Of a stretch of 8,305 nt of DNA, positions 6,401-8,305 are shown piece after piece. The position numbers were made by a program, and so were the translations under genes. Source of the stretch: GCA-2730975 sp964576585 (GTDB taxonomy: Bacteria > Verrucomicrobiota > Verrucomicrobiia > Opitutales > Seribacteraceae); the NCBI GenBank assembly GCA_964576585.1, contig CAZNWO010000141.1, forward strand, positions 1-8,305. Direction: 5' to 3'. A model generated the notes under the pieces. The model ran no database searches. It worked only from the letters and a program-made list of their open reading frames with translations, and was not told the origin of the DNA. Every line of letters begins with the position of its first letter. Within the stretch, counting starts at the first letter, position 1.

Positions 6401-7926
6401 GCCTCCTCCAGTTCCACGTTGTACGGGTTCCAAAGGGCGAGGGAGGGATAGATGGCGACTTGTGGCCTGTAAAGGTCCTTGCCCTTCTTGTCCTTCTGCC
6501 CCGTGGGAACCATTTCCAGCGTATGTCCCACCTTGGCCTCGAGCAACACCGGGGTAATGGGATGGGTGCGCGGGTCGGACCTCCTGTAGCTCTCGGTCCA
6601 GAACTCGCCGTTTCGGTTGGGAAAGTTTTCCTGGCTCGGCGCCTGTGGGGCCAAGCTCGCGTCCAGCGGGCTGCTCGGGCTGAAGTTCACCTTCTCGTGC
6701 AGCTTGTAGTAGTCCCGCAGGTAGTCCCACAAGGGTCCCCGCATCCAGCGCATCTCGTTCGTCATGCCCGGATACCACTTCAGGTGCCTGTTCGCGTCCT
6801 TCGACCAGTCCAGCGGGTTGTAGTCCTTCATGAATCGTATCCTGTCCTTGAAGATCGGTCGGTTCGCCAAGTGGGAGGCGAACTGGTCGTCGTCTCCCAG
6901 GCCAGCGGTCAGGTCGCGCTTCAGGCCTCCGTTTCGGACGTCGGCCAGCACGCCGTGCCCGTCCGTGGTCAAGGTCTGGAAGTAGTCCCTTGCGGAATCG
7001 GCGTAATCGTCGCTGTCGGCCGACGCCAGTCGAAGCTGCGACAGGTTCAGCGTCTTCTCCAGCTTTCGCTGCTCGAGGGAAGCCAGGTCGAGCGATCCGT
7101 CGTTGCTCTGTGCAAGGGCGAGGTTGGGTCCCGGGGAAACCTCGAACCTAGTCTGGTTTAGCAGGAAGTCCGCCTTCGGGTCGGGCGGGCTTTCGGGTTG
7201 GGGCAGGTTCAGCTTCGCCTTCACTCCCTCGTCGCCCACCCAGTAGGCGTAGTTTCCCGACTTCCTCGACGCTGCGGAGGACGATCCCGTGCCCGAGCCT
7301 TCCGAAAGGCTTACGGAGGTCTTCGCCGCAGCCACGCGATCGCTCGGCTTGGCCACCGCTTGGTTCACCAGCCAGACCGCGTCGCCCGCGTAGTCGGGAT
7401 CGGAAAATTCTGAGGATGCGGGGTGCCTGTATCCCTGCTCCCCTGCGCTCTTTCCCTCGTTCCCGCTCACCAGCCAAGCCAGTTCCACCTCGGGATGCGG
7501 GTCCCACTCGGAGGTGGGTGGCTCTTCCCACGGTTCCGAGGTCGACCCATACGGCGGGCTTGCCGCGACCGATGGGTTTCGCTTCCAGACTCCCGTCCAG
7601 TGCGGATGCTCCACACCATCGGCTTCCGCCGTGTAGGGATTCTTGTCCAGGATGGATGCGCGGGCAGTCACCCTGCGGTCGGGTCCCGCATGCTTCTGCA
7701 GTTCCCCCAGCGCCACCATCAGCCCCATCTTTGCATGGGCTCGGCTCAAGGTCTTGGTCTTCCGGGTTTCCGCCAGCCTCAGCTCCATGGCGACGTACGA
7801 TACCAGCGCGATCACCAGGAAGAACACCAAGCTCATCAGGGCGAGCGAGAACACGAGGGCAAACCCCCGTCTCCCGCGGATTGCCGGGGAAGGCTTCTCC
7901 GCCTCCATCCTCGATGTGCAAGGCAT
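3466..7926 (-). CDS. Giant prepilin-like protein, Verru_Chthon cassette protein A-like
   Basis: This 1486-residue protein has a short basic leader (RGRRG, 17-21) followed by a hydrophobic helix F22-V45. That resembles a type IV prepilin or pseudopilin signal with cleavage after G21, anchoring it in the inner membrane until assembly. Mature position 5 is Phe (F26), not the usual Glu, as in GspK/PilX-like minor pseudopilins. Landmarks I associate with the Verrucomicrobia-restricted cassette protein A family (TIGR02600, from memory) are YAYWVGDEGVKAKLNL (226-241), GAFNVNSTSVKAWKAQL (1080-1096), RGPFLSMSDFVNRRL (1182-1196), SDTFMVRTYGDV (1365-1376), WCEAIVQRLPEYL (1386-1398) and the terminus FRWLTEDEV. 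Asp/Asn-rich loops resembling calcium sites occur at 553-565 and 1428-1439. Gly/Ser-rich stretches lie near 210-223 and 1249-1255. ATG 7926 was kept because a GGTAGG-like sequence lies upstream; ATG 7908 also preserves the prepilin leader but has GAGG directly against it. Most family members are likewise about 1000-1500 residues. The function is unknown; a role in a surface pseudopilus is inferred. Confidence 0.87.
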   Translation of the reverse strand: MPCTSRMEAEKPSPAIRGRRGFALVFSLALMSLVFFLVIALVSYVAMELRLAETRKTKTLSRAHAKMGLMVALGELQKHAGPDRRVTARASILDKNPYTAEADGVEHPHWTGVWKRNPSVAASPPYGSTSEPWEEPPTSEWDPHPEVELAWLVSGNEGKSAGEQGYRHPASSEFSDPDYAGDAVWLVNQAVAKPSDRVAAAKTSVSLSEGSGTGSSSAASRKSGNYAYWVGDEGVKAKLNLPQPESPPDPKADFLLNQTRFEVSPGPNLALAQSNDGSLDLASLEQRKLEKTLNLSQLRLASADSDDYADSARDYFQTLTTDGHGVLADVRNGGLKRDLTAGLGDDDQFASHLANRPIFKDRIRFMKDYNPLDWSKDANRHLKWYPGMTNEMRWMRGPLWDYLRDYYKLHEKVNFSPSSPLDASLAPQAPSQENFPNRNGEFWTESYRRSDPRTHPITPVLLEAKVGHTLEMVPTGQKDKKGKDLYRPQVAIYPSLALWNPYNVELEEASYELVWQPDPKFWVYPSRERERWARAVMKFEEHKRIPPRRRLWDKDGDGRLSSDREYYAMHDLFLGSKKGRNIPYNMTPGQGGGGVDSLFEGTGLRSLPRLMHRRAFFLYRFAPRPREHESVSGWVRFNGHWHTIPGGAKTRKPLRLRTNPVRLAPGEKLYFTLAQTKRFNPADEHVFQLRNHLSFSHHLYYSVPRLLCPALPADEPVTFVYTGGGIGGHWLDPFQKDQERDEANKNPKVLGTTLFMIRGSKRYTIKEVNRGIGAAKLKDAGSYQDYGRSDIVASDPSRVIGPRMSHLLSTHHRNPQLVLLEHNPRSMVDPWHLGQGNQWWRGHETDLEDGIGDLDLSDDQGVVFSVDPSPDESLSGDFYNGSGGRTYYGYQGHSFDVAGFQRVSQGNNGEQQYLPPTSRVVLFDVPRQPLLSLASLQHMNLSYFGNSPSYVIGNSYATSLVSRHRKWTRFNQLSHIPINYSATNKRSGNEHQNTIIDYSYYANEALWDGFFFSSVPAKYQDIKKYPPHEAFDQYFVDNRKPLPNARMVFHTGTDRISPKTSGAGSLRQFGEAAGNLLVDGAFNVNSTSVKAWKAQLGSLAKNQLHLRDLQDSNELVSGGRRSLTLDFPSGQFPFPRLGSSMGQPVNPESGNLDQDFWTGFAGLNEGQLQRLAEEVVQEVKHRGPFLSMSDFVNRRLSSPPGYQIVRKLNKQNWPKEDEASKQGLRGAIQAAIHDAGINDGGFRAKYGSGSGSYGIIPDNVGQYNVFGYVAAGLNNDRTDPAASQIPHHRSTDWGIGKENSINRKKAKNQPGVIHISQAPRKEFSHGEAPENMLAAKNGVTGAMIPGWLSQADVLTSLAPVTNVRSDTFMVRTYGDVDPDRPEVKVWCEAIVQRLPEYLVNEKQSTSTGSGTSYGGDSPEARPPEPFEDLNGNGTRDSNEPFTDLYPDGRHGVTDDYGGKAINNPLNQTFGRRFRILRFRWLTEDEV
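3476..3480 (-). promoter_or_regulatory. Shine-Dalgarno deciding the start of the coupled downstream gene
   Basis: Read on the minus strand, GAGGA followed by a six-base spacer stands before the ATG at 3469. The motif lies inside the last codons of the protein A gene (those encoding its final Glu-Asp-Glu-Val), so ribosomes finishing that gene terminate on top of this start. This favours the ATGA start over the upstream in-frame ATG at 3490 and implies the two proteins are made in linked amounts. Confidence 0.65.
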
Positions 7927-7952
7927 CGGCCTACAACCTACCTGCCCGATTT

Positions 7953-8003
7953 CCCGTGATCAAGGAAGAATCTCACCTTCAACGACTTGCTCGCCCCGTG
8001 ATC
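7953..8003. repeat. 9-bp direct repeat CCCGTGATC, two copies
   Basis: Identical copies lie at 7953-7961 and 7995-8003. Their start-to-start distance of 42 bp is close to four helical turns, which would put both sites on the same face of the DNA. They sit in the non-coding control region, nearer the protein A operon. They could be binding sites for one regulator, but two copies of a 9-mer are thin evidence. Confidence 0.4.
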
Positions 8004-8038
8004 CTCATGGATGGATGAGGCTTTCTTCTTGCCTCATC
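8003..8038. repeat. Overlapping, mutually exclusive inverted repeats
   Basis: GATGAGGC at 8014-8021 and GCCTCATC at 8031-8038 form a perfect 8-bp stem with a 9-base pyrimidine loop. The ATGAGG within the left arm can instead pair with CCTCAT at 8003-8008 across a 6-base loop. The two hairpins cannot form together. Neither is followed by a T-run on either strand, so a simple intrinsic terminator is unlikely. A dimeric-regulator operator or a leader switch is possible. Confidence 0.5.
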
Positions 8039-8078
8039 GCCTCGCTCGTGAATACCTAATTAGCGGAACTTCTCAAAC

Positions 8079-8305
8079 ATGAAAGCCAAGACTCACCTCC
8101 TCCTTCCTTCCATTCTCCTTTTGCTCGGCGCCTTGCCCGGCCTATCCGCCGCTCCCGTGGCCTACACGGGCAAGCTGGCGATCAACGGCCTCAACTACTC
8201 CGGCGCCGCCTCCTTCACCTTCGCCTTGCGCGACCAAAACGGCAACGTCCGGTGGCGCAACGGGGCCGACGCCAACGCCTCCATCAACGTCCCCGTCGAC
8301 CGCGG
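8079..8305 (+). CDS. Secreted protein with Verrucomicrobia/Planctomycetes-type N-terminal beta module (C-terminus off the right edge)
   Basis: I translated 75 codons by hand from ATG 8079; the frame stays open to the window end. Residues 1-24 form a clear signal peptide: MKAKTH, a Leu-rich core, then GLSAA, with likely cleavage between the alanines at 24 and 25. The mature start (VAYTGKLAINGLNYSG, then FTFALRDQNGNVRWRNG and INVPVDRG) fits a module I recall at the head of many exported proteins of these phyla, usually written YQGRL...NG..F.G...FKFAL....G...W, followed by a strand leading to GLYSV. In those proteins the rest is long and variable, often with repeats. Only the head is visible here, so the function cannot be stated. 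Codon use (GCC, CTC, AAC) agrees with a real gene. It diverges from the protein A operon and may be regulated with it. Confidence 0.8.
   Translation, partial: MKAKTHLLLPSILLLLGALPGLSAAPVAYTGKLAINGLNYSGAASFTFALRDQNGNVRWRNGADANASINVPVDR

Larger units (their letters stand above)
7927..8078. promoter_or_regulatory. Divergent control region between the protein A operon and the exported-protein gene
   Basis: These 152 bases must hold the promoters for two divergent transcripts. Minus-strand TTGAGA (at 8071-8076, 5/6 match to a -35) is followed after 16 bases by a poor TATTCA. Plus-strand TACCTAAT at 8053-8060 is a possible -10 without a well-placed -35. The A+T-rich patch at 8051-8062 is the most promoter-like part. 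Neither start has a strong Shine-Dalgarno. The repeats listed separately fall in this region and are candidate operators or leader structures. Confidence 0.4.

Noticed and set aside
6301..7161. 286-codon open frame on the plus strand
   Set aside because: It is antisense to protein A, Val/Arg/Leu-rich with no domain or start signal; a codon-bias shadow.

Overview
The window looks like part of a Verrucomicrobiota chromosome (GC-rich, Gram-negative type secretion signals). The strongest evidence is a 1486-residue protein whose prepilin-like N-terminus and C-terminal landmarks (SDTF...WCEAIVQRLPEYL...FRWLTEDEV) match, from memory, the Verru_Chthon cassette protein A family, which is almost confined to Verrucomicrobia. 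No tRNA, rRNA, CRISPR array, insertion sequence or phage gene was seen. Coding density is very high, and no gene-free stretch exceeds about 155 bases.

Left part (1-2566): a divergent pair. On the minus strand a secreted, probably carbohydrate-acting protein (1-1013, C-terminus beyond the left edge) begins as a TIM-barrel-like domain and is interrupted by a jelly-roll carbohydrate-binding-like module. On the plus strand an enolase-superfamily (mandelate racemase / muconate lactonising) enzyme (1163-2566) keeps its catalytic lysines and metal ligands. A role of both in breaking down sugars or sugar acids is plausible but inferred.

Right part (2582-8305): a minus-strand two-gene operon made of the giant pseudopilin-like protein A (3466-7926) and a secreted protein of unknown function (2582-3469). 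They are joined by an ATGA stop/start overlap with a good Shine-Dalgarno inside the upstream gene's end. Divergent from the operon, after a 152-bp control region with direct and inverted repeats, begins a second secreted protein (8079 onward, cut by the right edge). Its N-terminus resembles the 'YxGrl-xxNG-x-F-G...F-FAL-x-x-x-G' module that opens large exported proteins of Verrucomicrobia and Planctomycetes.

The three right-hand genes all encode exported products and share one control region. Together they make a candidate cell-surface or pilus-like assembly module whose biochemistry is, to my knowledge, not described. The usual cassette partners B, C and D are not visible inside this window.
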